Part shown: positions 1 through 10,586 of the stretch, in pieces | Layout of the letters: each line of letters starts with the position of its first letter | How positions within the stretch are numbered: position 1 is the first letter of the stretch | Source of the DNA: Ehrlichia canis str. Jake | GTDB lineage: Bacteria; Pseudomonadota; Alphaproteobacteria; Rickettsiales; Anaplasmataceae | Direction of reading: 5' to 3' | Assembly (NCBI RefSeq): GCF_000012565.1 | Contig: NC_007354.1 | Location: 992,001-1,056,000, forward strand | Length of the DNA: 64,000 nt | Notes under the pieces: model-generated | What the model was told of the DNA's origin: nothing | Seen by the model: only the letters and a program-made list of their open reading frames with translations | Databases searched by the model: none | Translations under genes and position numbers: made by a program

Positions 1-191
1 TCACATAATGTACAATATCATGACTAAATGGTATAGAAAATGTCAATTCTTTCACTATACAAACTAATTAACAATAGACTGACATTTTACTATAGTACGG
101 TAATGTCTTAATTTTAGTGAAGTACTACATTTAGTCAATTACATTACAAACCAAGCAACGTACAATTGAATTGATTTTCACCAAAATTTAT

Positions 192-197
192 TATAAT
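192..197 (+). promoter_or_regulatory. Candidate -10 box of the SDR-type gene
   Basis: A perfect TATAAT lies 29 bases before the ATG at 226. TTGATT at 171-176 (15-bp spacing) or TTGAAT at 166-171 (20-bp spacing) could be the -35. In such A+T-rich DNA a TATAAT alone is weak evidence. Confidence 0.3.
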
Positions 198-225
198 AGT
201 AAATATTTCATACTCACTTTAAACT

Positions 226-1047
226 ATGCACTTATTTTGTTTTGGATATGGATACACAGCCAAGTTCCTTGCACAAAAACTACTACCTTTAAAATGGAAA
301 ATCAGTGGAACATCATTTAATAAAATATCACAAGACAAAAATGTAAATTTGTTAAACTACAATTTCCCATTACCAGAATCTATATTCTCTGATGTTACAC
401 ATGTACTAATATCAATTCCACCAGAGGGAGACAATGTACTACAAAAGTATTATAAATATTTAAAAGAAATCAAATGGCTAGGATATCTATCAGCAACAAA
501 TGTATATGGTGATCACAATGGCAATTGGGTAGACGAAACATCTGCAACAAATCCATCAACTGTTAGTGGTATTAATCGCTTAAAACAAGAAAAAATATGG
601 TACAACTCTAATCTTCCATCACATATTTTCAGACTTTCAGGTATATATGGTCCAAACAGAAACGTATTATGCAATCTTATTCAAAACAATGTTAAGTATA
701 TTATCAGTGACACTATATTTTCTCGTATACATGTAGAAGATATAGCAAATATTTTATTTACATCAATAAATAATCCAAATCCTGGAAGTATATATAACTG
801 TGCAGATGATTTACCTACATCATATTCAAACATAATTAAATATGGATCTCAACTATTAAATATTAAAACACCAGAACCAGTGCTGTTAGAAGATTTATCA
901 GATAATATGAAAAAATTTTACTCTGAAAGAAAGCTGGTAAGCAATTTCAAGATAAAAAATGCATTAAACATATCATTGCTATATCCTAGTTATATACAAG
1001 GACTACAAAACCTGATAAAAATTGAAAAACCATTGAGTCAGCAATAA
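226..1047 (+). CDS. NAD(P)-binding SDR/epimerase-like protein (YeeZ-type)
   Basis: A 273-aa protein of the extended short-chain dehydrogenase/NAD-dependent epimerase fold. The N-terminus FCFGYGYTAKFLA is the glycine-rich dinucleotide loop in the form seen in YeeZ-like proteins. YLSATNVYGD followed by WVDE, near residues 88-104, matches the conserved strand with the VYG segment, and RLSGIYGP, near 136, is the usual substrate-domain motif. Family members bind NAD(P)H, and the YeeZ branch has no firmly assigned substrate. The protein looks full length and cytosolic. No clear Shine-Dalgarno sequence precedes the ATG. It is a single gene with its own spacer on each side. Confidence is high for the fold and low for the reaction. 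Confidence 0.8.
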   Translation: MHLFCFGYGYTAKFLAQKLLPLKWKISGTSFNKISQDKNVNLLNYNFPLPESIFSDVTHVLISIPPEGDNVLQKYYKYLKEIKWLGYLSATNVYGDHNGNWVDETSATNPSTVSGINRLKQEKIWYNSNLPSHIFRLSGIYGPNRNVLCNLIQNNVKYIISDTIFSRIHVEDIANILFTSINNPNPGSIYNCADDLPTSYSNIIKYGSQLLNIKTPEPVLLEDLSDNMKKFYSERKLVSNFKIKNALNISLLYPSYIQGLQNLIKIEKPLSQQ

Positions 1048-1348
1048 AGATTGACAATATTTATAAAAAACTTAATCATTTTACATAACTTCAACAAAAG
1101 TATTATGCATTATAAGCATTATAAAATTTTCACACATTACTTATTATTATACGTATTATTTATACAACATCAGGGTTCAACACAATATCCAATTAAAAAC
1201 ATATTATCCGGTAGTAATTATTAAAAATATTTGTTGCCATTACATAAAATGTTATAATTTGTATATACAATTTTAAACTTGCATTAATCAGTGATTAATT
1301 GTAAATGTTTTATTCACTATCTAAAAGATGCTATTTGAGAGGCTAAAT
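1048..1348. other. Spacer between the SDR-type gene and dcd
   Basis: About 300 bases of A+T-rich sequence. Apart from the candidate dcd promoter at 1231-1258, nothing is recognisable. Confidence 0.5.
1231..1258 (+). promoter_or_regulatory. Candidate sigma70-type promoter of dcd
   Basis: TTGTTG at 1231-1236 and TATAAT at 1253-1258 are separated by 16 bp. They sit about 90 bases before the chosen dcd start and imply a leader of roughly 80 nt. Confidence 0.4.
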
Positions 1349-1912
1349 ATGTCAGTCATGCCAGATCATTGGATAAAAGATAAGGCTATTCAAGAGAAAA
1401 TGATTGACCCATTTATTGATTACAAAGAGAGCAGCGGGATTTTGTCATATGGATTATCATCATATGGATATGACGCAAGAATAGATAATAAGTTTAAGAT
1501 ATTTACAAATATTAATCCAGTAACAGTTGATCCTAAAAATTTTCCATTAGGAAGTTTTATAGATAAAGAAGAAGATATATGTATTATCCCACCAAATAGT
1601 TTTGTTCTTGCAAAAACTGTTGAGTACTTCAAAATACCAAAAGATATACTTGTAATGTGTGTTGGGAAATCAACTTATGCAAGGTGCGGGATTGTCGTTA
1701 ATGTCACACCATTAGAACCTGGTTGGGAAGGGTATGTAACGCTAGAGTTTTCAAATACTACACCTCTACCAGCAAAGATTTACGCATTTGAAGGTGCATG
1801 TCAATTCATTTTCTTAAAAGGAGATAGTCAGTGTAGTTTATCTTACAATGAAATGAAGGGTAAATATATGAAGCAGTTAGATGTCACTTTACCAATAGTA
1901 AATAATAGTTAA
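1349..1912 (+). CDS. dcd: dCTP deaminase
   Basis: Deaminates dCTP to dUTP, feeding dTMP synthesis in the cytosol. The protein is a homotrimer in the dUTPase superfamily. With the start at 1349 it has 187 aa, the normal family length. [10 protein letters not shown] (about 37-46), GKSTYARCG (about 106-114) and [12 protein letters not shown] (about 124-135) are the conserved blocks. Ser108, Arg112 and the catalytic Glu133 are present and align with E. coli S111, R115 and E138. An upstream in-frame ATG at 1328 would add seven residues, but GAGAGG at 1337-1342 is an ideal ribosome binding site for the ATG at 1349, so the shorter form is preferred. It is monocistronic. Confidence 0.95.
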   Translation: MSVMPDHWIKDKAIQEKMIDPFIDYKESSGILSYGLSSYGYDARIDNKFKIFTNINPVTVDPKNFPLGSFIDKEEDICIIPPNSFVLAKTVEYFKIPKDILVMCVGKSTYARCGIVVNVTPLEPGWEGYVTLEFSNTTPLPAKIYAFEGACQFIFLKGDSQCSLSYNEMKGKYMKQLDVTLPIVNNS

Positions 1913-2143
1913 ACACTACACTTAACATTAAAGATAAGAATTTATAGCACTATCAGACCTTAGATATATACATTAGTAAACTCTGTATAAAGATTCTTGT
2001 AGAACTATATAAACACCTCACTATAGCACAATTAGTATTTTTATATACACTTGTAAATAATATTAAAATCACAACATTTATTGCTACTACTTGCAAAAAG
2101 CCACCATTAGCAGTATAAGCGTAAATTTGAATCTATAAAAAAT

Positions 2144-2776
2144 ATGCTAGAATGTAAAGATCTTGCATGCATTAGGAATAACAAATGCTTATTTTCTAAT
2201 CTTAATTTCACTACACAACAAAATCTATTAACATTAGTTATAGGAAACAACGGTAGTGGTAAAACAAGTCTACTAAGGTTACTCGCAGGATTAATTCCTA
2301 TAACACATGGTAGTGTAAAATATAATGGAAAAAACATTCACAATTCTGATACATACTTTGCATCTCTCACATATATAGGGCACAAAAATTTTTGCAATGA
2401 TAATCTCACTGTTTTAGAAAATATTCAATTATGGGCAAATTTAAAAAATACTAATGAGTTAATAGCAGCCACAATATGTTTTTTCGAATTGCAATTAGTA
2501 TTAGATATAAAATATAAGGACTTATCATCTGGCTGGAAAAGGAGAGTTGCATTATCAAGACTACTAATATACAACACTAATATATGGATTATAGATGAAC
2601 CATTTGTTCACCTTGACATTCATATAAAAGAATTAATATTAGAGCTCATTTCCACAAGATTAAAACAGAAGAACAGCATCGTCATAATATCTGATCATAG
2701 TAAAGCAGCAATATATGGTGAATGCCAAGTTATAGACCTCAACATCTCAAAAAGCCAGCAATCTAACTACTTATAA
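2144..2776 (+). CDS. ccmA: Cytochrome c biogenesis ABC transporter ATP-binding protein CcmA
   Basis: A 210-aa ABC ATPase, the size typical of CcmA. In the family it drives the CcmABCD complex that releases haem-loaded CcmE for c-type cytochrome maturation. The Walker A motif GNNGSGKT is at 34-41, the signature LSSGW at 127-131, and Walker B WIIDEP at 148-153. SGWKRRVALSRL after the signature is the CcmA-type variant of the usual SGGQ. No membrane partner (ccmB or ccmC) lies in this window, which fits the scattered ccm genes of Rickettsiales. The call rests on the signature variant and size. Another short ABC ATPase is possible but less likely. Confidence 0.85.
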   Translation: MLECKDLACIRNNKCLFSNLNFTTQQNLLTLVIGNNGSGKTSLLRLLAGLIPITHGSVKYNGKNIHNSDTYFASLTYIGHKNFCNDNLTVLENIQLWANLKNTNELIAATICFFELQLVLDIKYKDLSSGWKRRVALSRLLIYNTNIWIIDEPFVHLDIHIKELILELISTRLKQKNSIVIISDHSKAAIYGECQVIDLNISKSQQSNYL

Positions 2777-3306
2777 TACAATGACATCTATAATAATTTA
2801 ATATTCTTTCTAAATATTACAGAAATATATGCAGGTCCATAGATTGCAGCATTCTAAAAGTTAAAGATCTTATCACTTAATTCCTATCTGACTAATGTAA
2901 CATTATTTTTTAATATTACATTTTATCAAAACACATTTTCATATTACTAAACAAAAGCAATAATATATAATCAAACGACATAGAATATATATTCTGAATC
3001 CTAAACTATAGCTTCAAAAATTTTAAAAATTAAGTAGGTAATTACTTACAACACAACATAGATCTATGATAAAACAATTTTAACAGCATATAATATAGAT
3101 AGCCTAACACCTTGTATAACTTGATTTATAATATCAATATCTTAACTAATTGATACCTATTATATTGAAACAGCAAGTAATTTAATAAATAACTAAACTT
3201 TAAAAAAATTCAAAACAGACATTCATATAGAAAAATTAAAAATTACAAAAATTTACACTATACAAAAATAACTTACTCATCAGATATAAAAAAACCATTG
3301 TACAAT
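2777..3306. other. Convergent spacer, ccmA to ctaA
   Basis: 530 bases of about 75-80% A+T between two convergent genes. No ORF, RNA gene or clear terminator hairpin was recognised. Confidence 0.5.
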
Positions 3307-4350
3307 TTAAGATACAAATTTAACATGTTGTAATTTCAGCAATTTCACACAATGTAATAAGTATGTGTTAATAGCAAACAAAATAAAAGCTGTAACTTGA
3401 TGCAAAGATGCGAGAGCTATAGGTACATTATATATAAATGTCAAAATACCAAAAGTTAACTGTATAAGTAAACATACCAGTAATAAATAAGATGGGAAAA
3501 AATTTAATCTTAATATTAACAAAGTTGCAGAAACAATAACCAAAATGAGTACTGCAATTACTTCATGTATAAACTGTACTGTAATAGGATTATCAAAAAT
3601 ATTAGACCATAATGGCTTCATGAATAACAAATCTTCTAACATGAACCTTCCTTCTAAAAAAGGAACAGTTTTATGCAATAAACCAGCATTTAATCCAGCA
3701 ACTAATGACCCAAATGTTATCTGAATAACAATCAATATGCTAATTACATAAAAAATTAATGTGTTATTTATTTTCAAATTACAAGTTACATTTAAAATAA
3801 CAGCAGACAAAAATTGCCGCCATAAAAGATAGAAAATCAATAACGCTAATAACAAATGTGCTGTTAATCTATAGTGGCTTACATGAGGACGGTCAATTAA
3901 CCCACTCTTGACCATAAGCCATCCCATAACACCCTGAAACAGTATTAGCACACAAATGATTATAAAATTGACTATTAAATTTTTATTAAGTTTTTTCTTA
4001 TATGTAAAATACAGAAACGGTAATAAAAATATTAATCCAACAATTCTTCCAAGCAATCGATGAAAGTATTCTATTAAATATAATTTTTTAAATTCTTGAA
4101 ATGTAATATTAAAATTCAGACATTTAAATTCTGGAGTAGACATATATTTCATCTTTTCCGCTATCCATTCTTTTTCACTAACCGGTGGGAATATTCCAAT
4201 CACAGGATTCCACTCAGTAATGGATAACCCAGAATGAGTAAGACGTGTTATCCCTCCAACCAATACCATCAGCAATATCCCAATAGAACATATACATAAC
4301 CAAACTTTCACACTAACACATACATGTTCAGTATTATCAGCAATCTTCAT
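3307..4350 (-). CDS. ctaA: Haem A synthase (COX15/CtaA)
   Basis: Converts haem O to haem A for cytochrome aa3 oxidase, as an eight-helix inner-membrane protein. Diagnostic blocks seen are [16 protein letters not shown] (family signature near the N-terminus), [38 protein letters not shown] and [10 protein letters not shown]. These supply the haem-ligand histidines. The protein resembles the alphaproteobacterial/mitochondrial COX15 type rather than the Bacillus type, which has Cys pairs. An in-frame start at 4413 would add 21 residues, but AAGGGT lies just upstream of the ATG at 4350, which gives 347 aa and is preferred. It is divergent from the DsbA-like gene, itself part of respiratory protein maturation. 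Confidence 0.95.
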   Translation of the reverse strand: MKIADNTEHVCVSVKVWLCICSIGILLMVLVGGITRLTHSGLSITEWNPVIGIFPPVSEKEWIAEKMKYMSTPEFKCLNFNITFQEFKKLYLIEYFHRLLGRIVGLIFLLPFLYFTYKKKLNKNLIVNFIIICVLILFQGVMGWLMVKSGLIDRPHVSHYRLTAHLLLALLIFYLLWRQFLSAVILNVTCNLKINNTLIFYVISILIVIQITFGSLVAGLNAGLLHKTVPFLEGRFMLEDLLFMKPLWSNIFDNPITVQFIHEVIAVLILVIVSATLLILRLNFFPSYLLLVCLLIQLTFGILTFIYNVPIALASLHQVTAFILFAINTYLLHCVKLLKLQHVKFVS

Positions 4351-4799
4351 TATAACCCTTACAATAATCCTTGATATTATAAGCAAGAACTTATATTTTA
4401 TAGAACGATACAAATTCTAAAAATATTTATACATTGCAATTTAATTTACACTACAAAACAAATACAATAAACATTCTTTTACTATAAACATTATATTTAT
4501 CTCTAACATTTTACAAAAATAAGAACTCATACTTAATGAATTATGCAAATGCGTAAAACATTTATGTAGTGCAATTCATGTTAGAATATAAAATGAATCC
4601 TACAACATACATAACACTTTTTGCTTCAATCAATATAGTTAATCACATGTTGTAGATGTAAACAATTCTTAATAATATAAACACTAAAAAATTCACAAAT
4701 ACTACAACGTTACATATATACTTTTCAGAGATTTCTACTATTGACTTCATCAAAAATCTATAGTAGTTTTAACATTCTACATTTTTTAAGGCAGTAATA
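4351..4799. other. Divergent intergenic region, ctaA / DsbA-like gene
   Basis: About 450 bases that must hold promoters for both divergent genes. TATAAT-like hexamers occur in both directions but none has a convincing -35 partner. No other feature was seen. Confidence 0.4.
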
Positions 4800-5540
4800 A
4801 TGCTAAGGATTCTATTTTTATTAAGCTTAGTAATACTAGTGGCAAGTTTTCCACTAATAAATAACTGGTTATCTAATAAATCTGGTAAGCCTATAGTAGA
4901 TAAAGATACAATTATTGCAATTATTGAAGAATATATATCAAATTACCCTCAAAAAGTGATAGATCTGCTCACCAAAGGGCAAGTGCGGGCAGAGAATGAA
5001 GAAATGAGTCAAAACATAAAAAAATACAAATCTGAATTGGAAAATACTTCATATCCTTCAGCTGGAAATAAAGATAGTAAAATAGTATTTGTAGAGTTCT
5101 TTGATTACTCATGCGGCTATTGCAAAATGATGTCTGAAGATATGAAACAAATAGTACAAGACGGTAAAGTGCATGTTATATTCAGAGATTTTCCAATACT
5201 TGGTGAGTCTTCACTCAAAGTTGCCCAAGCAGCACTAGCTGTACATATGATTAATCCAAATAAGTACATAGACTTCTATTATGCAGCACTACATTACAAG
5301 CAACAGTTTAATGATGAGTCAATATTAAGTATCATAAAATCAATAGGTATAACTGAAGAAGACTTCAAAGTATCATTAGCAAAAAATGCTGATGCTATAG
5401 ACAAAATGATACAATCTACCAGAGAACTAGCACAGAACATTAATATAAGGGGCACTCCTGCTATCATAGTAGGGGATACATTTATCGGTGGTGCAGCTGA
5501 TATATCAACTTTAAGAAGTAAAATAGATATGCAGAAATAA
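4800..5540 (+). CDS. DsbA-like periplasmic thiol-disulphide oxidoreductase
   Basis: A 246-aa exported thioredoxin-fold protein. Residues 1-20 form a hydrophobic signal or anchor segment, and a linker of about 70 residues leads to the DsbA domain. FFDYSCGYCKMM carries the CxxC pair Cys105/Cys108, and GTPAIIV supplies the cis-proline (Pro220). The helical insert lies between them. The linker-plus-DsbA arrangement matches the DsbA/Com1-like proteins of Rickettsiales, which form or isomerise disulphides in envelope proteins. AAGG at 4788-4791 is a good ribosome binding site for this ATG. Disulphide chemistry in the envelope could matter for the many Cys-bearing membrane proteins to the right, but that link is inference. 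Confidence 0.9.
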   Translation: MLRILFLLSLVILVASFPLINNWLSNKSGKPIVDKDTIIAIIEEYISNYPQKVIDLLTKGQVRAENEEMSQNIKKYKSELENTSYPSAGNKDSKIVFVEFFDYSCGYCKMMSEDMKQIVQDGKVHVIFRDFPILGESSLKVAQAALAVHMINPNKYIDFYYAALHYKQQFNDESILSIIKSIGITEEDFKVSLAKNADAIDKMIQSTRELAQNINIRGTPAIIVGDTFIGGAADISTLRSKIDMQK

Positions 5541-5579
5541 GTCACTTCTGAAAATAATTACTATTAAAATTTTTGGGTT

Positions 5580-8500
5580 TTAATGCATCTTATTATGGTC
5601 AGGTTTTACACGAAAAATATCAGGGTTCTGAGTTTTAGTAAAGATGTTTTCACGCTCAAGTAAGCATGTTTCTTCCTCAGCAACATCATCCTTCTGGTTA
5701 TAAATTTGCATGGCTGTAATACAACAGCATAGTATTGATATGACTAAACAAATAACAGCTATTACTACACATGAAACAAACAACATTGTATTCTCTTGAC
5801 TTGCAAAAGCAATAGATAACAATAAAACAGACATACATCCCATAGTTAAAGCTATTACAGGAGCACTATAAACACAAACATCCATCTTAAATAATGATGT
5901 ACTTTCTTTCTTCTTCTCTAAGTATGCTTTACGATAGAAATCAGAATCAAAGTATGATTTCAAACCATCTTTCATTTTAGATATTTCAACCTTATCAATT
6001 TCTGATTCAAAATCAATATCATAAAAATCAGATGACAACTTTTCATATTTATGAGCAACTTTATCATCTGTTATAATTAAACTGCTTGTACTTGTGCTTT
6101 CATCTTTAACATCACTCAACTCAATAATACCCATACTTGTGGTATCAAGTTTTTTACTTTCAGCAAGGTCACCAAGCTCGCTCAATATTTTATCCACAGT
6201 AGAAATTTCATCTGCAGCACTGCTTGAAAAAAACTGACTAAATAAAGGATTTTGCTTAATAGCCTGATCAATACCTAAACTTTTATCCTCATACGATAAC
6301 GCATTACTTAACAAACTATCATCTATTATAAATACACCTGAAGTTCTTGCAATATTACGAGCGTTTCTCATATCTAATTCAACATCAGCATGACTCAATT
6401 CTCTTAACTTGATAATACTTAAACAAGCACATTTAAGAACTTCCTCATTAATGTTGAAACTCATATCTTCTCTTATCAACAGTTTAACTAAGCGCTCTGT
6501 TATAATCTCCTTACCTTTAGCAATTATTTTATTTTCAACTTCAGTAGTAGGTAAATCATTTAACATTCCTTCACTACTAAAAGATTGAAGCATTTCAATA
6601 AACGTTCTCTTTACTACAATGCTTTTCTCTAATGAAGTTTTATAACATAAATTTACAAAAGCACTAGATAACCCAGGATAGGTTAGAATATTAAATAATA
6701 AAAACGCAGGTGAACTTAAATTTGCAGAGCACAAATCTTCTTTAACTTTACTTGAATCATACAAACATACGTAAGATACAACTAGTTGCATTATAAGCAT
6801 GCATGTTTCTTTATCAAAATCCTTACAAAAACTTACTTGATTTACTACATCAGATTCATTATTTAACAATGATATTGGAATAGCACCTAATATGTCAGCA
6901 AAATCCTTTTCAAATTTTACATCATGTTCCATCTCAAGATCACATAAAGATATACCTAAACTTTCTGCACAAATATTAAGCATATTGTTTATATTACTAT
7001 ATATTTCACAATGATCAGGAGATAACCCATCTATACTATCTAGAGAAAAGTCATAAGGCAGACTTGCTTCAACATATTTTAATAAATTTAAGACAACAGA
7101 AAAATAAGATGCTAATTCTTGACTCAAGTTTTTTTGTATATCACGTGAGTTATGACTATTTTTAGAACGTTTATAAGCAATATGAAAAATATTTAACATT
7201 TTTAATATTAAGTTCCTTTCCAAAAAATTACCAAAAAGGAGCTTACCTAATAAACCACCGATATTATTACTAGAACAACTACCAATAATACCATTAGATT
7301 TTTTAAATATTCTACATAACATTATTGATGCTTGTTGAGCTTTTAACTCTTGTGTTTTCTTACATTCCAGCAAGACATCATATGTTAAACCTGATACTGT
7401 TAGTTTCTTCCCTAAAACTTCACCACACAACAAATGTTGCACTAGAATAAAAAATAAATTCTTTTCAAATACAACTTCTGATAAATCAATACTCCGACAA
7501 TGCAATTCAGCTACCACATCATCAAAAACCTTCCTATACTCCTGAAGTGATATTTCAAAATTACCACTATCAGCAATTTCAGACATCATATTATAACATA
7601 CACTATAACATAGACTAACTTGTTCCATTGGTACTCTGTTAATAAAAGCAGCATAATAACACAAAGACATTAATTCAAGTAACAATTCAAGAGCACATTT
7701 GTTTTCTCCGTTTTCATCAGTATAGTAAAAACTAAACCTACCTAATAATGTTACTAATGTAACATGCATCTCGTTTAGATCTTCTGCTAATAGAGTTTTA
7801 TACAACTGTAACATATATTCTAATTGCAAAAGCTTCTTAAGTCTTTTAGTCCCAAATATTTCATGAATAGCCAAGGAAATGTCATAAAAAGCAAAAACAC
7901 TCATCTGATACGAATATGGATTATATGACTTCGTATTACCACCAACAGCAGCTAGTGAACCTCTTGCTGATAGACATATATCATTAAATATAGCTGAACA
8001 AAATTCATCTTCATTTTGATAAACATCATACAAATCTCTTGAATCAAAAACAAAAAATAAATCCTTATAAAAATTAATAACATCTATGTAACACTCTATA
8101 CCAAGACGACTTATGAACAACTCAGGTAGTACATTTATACCATTACAAATAAACCGGCATGTCATAGGAAAAATTTGTTTTTTAAATAAACTGCTAAACT
8201 CATCAGAATTAATAGATACAAATTCACTCATAGCAGTTTTATACATAACAAGGACAAGCATTCTTTTTTCTTTATCTTGTGCCTCTAGTGCTACCCCTGC
8301 TCTAGCTTCAGAATAACCACGATAAGCGTTTTCAACTATACAACACAGTTTTAAACGTAATGATTGATAATCTACTTTAAAAACTAAACTTACAAATCTT
8401 TCAACATATGGCAGTAATACATCAGGAGGAATTTGATCTCTACCTCCTTCACCACGTGTCATGATACCTGCACAAAGATCATACAGATCCTCAAGTAATG

Positions 8501-8903
8501 CATCCACCATTTCATCCTTACTATAACATTCTGAACCAAATTGAAGTTGACAAGCATAACAATAAAAACGCAGTAGTGCATACATCTGAATAGTCCACAA
8601 GTATGCTTGACATACTAAATCAAGTTCACCAGATTCATCTAATCTGCTTAAGATATATTGATAATTCGAATAATTTCTATGATCAAATGATTTAACTACA
8701 AAATTTATTTGTTTTTCGCTTACAATGTTAAACTCGTATCCAGTATATATAATGAAAGAAGGAGTACTTTGATGAAAAGACTGTACAACAGATAAGAATC
8801 CTAATATTTCTTTACTAGTGAACCCACGACTCTTTAAAAAAAGTGCCAGACAACTCACTTCATGCCTAATAAAAGCATTTCGTTTAAACTTACCAGTTAA
8901 CAT
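5580..8903 (-). CDS. Large hypothetical protein with C-terminal membrane hairpin
   Basis: An unrecognised 1107-aa protein. Most of it is predicted soluble and helical, with no signal peptide. Near residues 1010-1070 two hydrophobic segments (VIALTMGCMSVLLLSIAFA and CVVIAVICLVISILCCC) form a hairpin, followed by a charged tail of about 35 residues. The N- and C-termini would therefore both face the same side, probably the cytoplasm. A region near 930-1000 is rich in Ser, Asp and Lys and looks flexible. No catalytic motif was found. It is convergent with the DsbA-like gene, with 39 bases between their ends. The frame is intact across 3.3 kb, so the gene is under selection. Lineage-specific function is possible but not shown. 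Confidence 0.8.
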   Translation of the reverse strand: MLTGKFKRNAFIRHEVSCLALFLKSRGFTSKEILGFLSVVQSFHQSTPSFIIYTGYEFNIVSEKQINFVVKSFDHRNYSNYQYILSRLDESGELDLVCQAYLWTIQMYALLRFYCYACQLQFGSECYSKDEMVDALLEDLYDLCAGIMTRGEGGRDQIPPDVLLPYVERFVSLVFKVDYQSLRLKLCCIVENAYRGYSEARAGVALEAQDKEKRMLVLVMYKTAMSEFVSINSDEFSSLFKKQIFPMTCRFICNGINVLPELFISRLGIECYIDVINFYKDLFFVFDSRDLYDVYQNEDEFCSAIFNDICLSARGSLAAVGGNTKSYNPYSYQMSVFAFYDISLAIHEIFGTKRLKKLLQLEYMLQLYKTLLAEDLNEMHVTLVTLLGRFSFYYTDENGENKCALELLLELMSLCYYAAFINRVPMEQVSLCYSVCYNMMSEIADSGNFEISLQEYRKVFDDVVAELHCRSIDLSEVVFEKNLFFILVQHLLCGEVLGKKLTVSGLTYDVLLECKKTQELKAQQASIMLCRIFKKSNGIIGSCSSNNIGGLLGKLLFGNFLERNLILKMLNIFHIAYKRSKNSHNSRDIQKNLSQELASYFSVVLNLLKYVEASLPYDFSLDSIDGLSPDHCEIYSNINNMLNICAESLGISLCDLEMEHDVKFEKDFADILGAIPISLLNNESDVVNQVSFCKDFDKETCMLIMQLVVSYVCLYDSSKVKEDLCSANLSSPAFLLFNILTYPGLSSAFVNLCYKTSLEKSIVVKRTFIEMLQSFSSEGMLNDLPTTEVENKIIAKGKEIITERLVKLLIREDMSFNINEEVLKCACLSIIKLRELSHADVELDMRNARNIARTSGVFIIDDSLLSNALSYEDKSLGIDQAIKQNPLFSQFFSSSAADEISTVDKILSELGDLAESKKLDTTSMGIIELSDVKDESTSTSSLIITDDKVAHKYEKLSSDFYDIDFESEIDKVEISKMKDGLKSYFDSDFYRKAYLEKKKESTSLFKMDVCVYSAPVIALTMGCMSVLLLSIAFASQENTMLFVSCVVIAVICLVISILCCCITAMQIYNQKDDVAEEETCLLERENIFTKTQNPDIFRVKPDHNKMH

Positions 8904-9166
8904 TTTATACTCACTATTATTAATAAATAAAATGTGGTACTTACAAGTAGCAAAATGTTTATACTATTTCCCACCTATTTTAAAGACTAATTATTAAACC
9001 TTCTTTTAATACAAGCTATATTTATCACTCTACAACAACACATATACATTTACCTTAGTATTTAAATTGAACATGTTAAATTTTAAACAATTATTACTAT
9101 ATGGTAACATATTTACAATATCATAAGAAAGTATTTTACAAAATCAAACACGATTTTAATAAATTG

Positions 9167-10408
9167 TTAGATTTTATTGTATAATGCATCCAATAAATTA
9201 CCTTTTTCCACTTCTTGTTGCTCACCAGTTTTCATATCTTTTACCTGTACAGTATTACTTTTCAATTCCTCATCACCAAAAATCAAAACTATGCTATTAT
9301 CATTTATTTTTCTCAACATATTTTTTAAACCAGTATTCTTATAGTTCCAACCTACAGAAATACCTTTACAACGTAACTCATAAGCAAGTTTTAAAGCATA
9401 AGACATTGCATCCTTACCTATAGGAACCAATACCACATTTCTAGATTCTTTGTGTTCATAATCTATTAATGCACTTACTCTTTCAATTCCCATAGCAAAA
9501 CCAACAGCAGGTGTATCATTTCCTCCCATAGACCTTACCAACCCATCATATCTACCACCAGCAATAACTGCATTTTGTGATCCCAATTCAGACGTTGTAA
9601 ATTCAAACACCGTATTACAATAATAATCTAACCCCCTGACTATACGATTGTTCAATTGATAAGGAATACAAAGATCATTTAAACCATCTAAAACCTCTGT
9701 AAAAAAATCACTAGAGTATTTGGTGTAAAAATCTCCAATATTAGGAGCATTCAACAAAATTTCACAATCTTCTGGAGATTTAGAATCTAATACCCTCAGA
9801 GGGTTTGTAATGAGCCTACGTTGGCTATCCCCTGACAAATCTTTTTTATATTTATTTAAATATTCAACAAGACTAAGCCTATATGAGTTCATAGTCTCTT
9901 TATCACCTAAAAAATTAATTTCTAATGTAATATTATTCAACAACTTTAATTCACTTAAAATATTATACCCCAATGCTATCATTTCAACATCTGCAAGAGG
10001 ACTATCACTACCAAAAAATTCAAAATTAACTTGATGAAACTGTCTTTGACGACATTTTTGAGGCCGTTCGTAACGAAATACTGGACCACTAGAAAACAAC
10101 TTTACAGGAGTAACTAAATTCTTATTAATTAATAACCTAACAATAGCAGATGTAAATTCCGGTCTTAGTGTAATATTCTCACCACTTTTATCCTGAAAAT
10201 TATACATTTCTTTTGTTACAATATCTGAATCATCTCCTAGAGTTTTAGTAAATACCTCAGTAAACTCAATAATCGGCGTGTCAACAGCTATAAACCCGTA
10301 TCTATTTGCTATCGCTTGAGATAGATGTTGTATATACTGAAATTTATAAAATTCAGCACCTAATAGATCTTTAGTACCTCTAACTTCTTTCAATTTACTA
10401 CGCTGCAT
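9167..10408 (-). CDS. hisS: Histidyl-tRNA synthetase
   Basis: A 413-aa class II aminoacyl-tRNA synthetase that charges tRNA-His. Motif 2 is visible as FRYERPQKCRQRQFHQ, the histidine-specific HisA block as RGLDYYCNTVFEF and motif 3 as GFAMGIERV. RPEFTSAIVRL corresponds to the conserved ATP/His-binding segment LRPE(G)T. The C-terminal 90 residues form the anticodon-binding domain. GAGG ends four bases before the ATG and serves as ribosome binding site. Length and motif order are normal. It is divergent from purC. Confidence 0.97.
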   Translation of the reverse strand: MQRSKLKEVRGTKDLLGAEFYKFQYIQHLSQAIANRYGFIAVDTPIIEFTEVFTKTLGDDSDIVTKEMYNFQDKSGENITLRPEFTSAIVRLLINKNLVTPVKLFSSGPVFRYERPQKCRQRQFHQVNFEFFGSDSPLADVEMIALGYNILSELKLLNNITLEINFLGDKETMNSYRLSLVEYLNKYKKDLSGDSQRRLITNPLRVLDSKSPEDCEILLNAPNIGDFYTKYSSDFFTEVLDGLNDLCIPYQLNNRIVRGLDYYCNTVFEFTTSELGSQNAVIAGGRYDGLVRSMGGNDTPAVGFAMGIERVSALIDYEHKESRNVVLVPIGKDAMSYALKLAYELRCKGISVGWNYKNTGLKNMLRKINDNSIVLIFGDEELKSNTVQVKDMKTGEQQEVEKGNLLDALYNKI

Positions 10409-10527
10409 AAAACCTCAAAACTATACCACACTGAACTATATCATATTATTTCTACCAACTTATACATTAAATATCTTTTAAATAATAAATAAAGTACTGT
10501 ACATTAATTTTAAATTTAAAAAGTTAA

Positions 10528-10556
10528 TTGCTAAACCGGTTACATGAGTATACAAT
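10528..10556 (+). promoter_or_regulatory. Strong candidate promoter of purC
   Basis: TTGCTA at 10528-10533 and TACAAT at 10551-10556 have the optimal 17-bp spacing. The predicted transcription start, near 10563, falls after the ATG at 10560, so that ATG could not be translated from this promoter. Confidence 0.5.
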
Positions 10557-10586
10557 AAAATGGTAAATGGATCTCACAAGTACATA

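Noticed and set aside
1328-1348. Seven-residue N-terminal extension of dcd
   Set aside because: The GAGAGG ribosome binding site lies inside it and is correctly spaced for the ATG at 1349.
10560-10586. Nine-residue N-terminal extension of purC
   Set aside because: The predicted transcription start is downstream of it and family members begin near KIYEGKAK.
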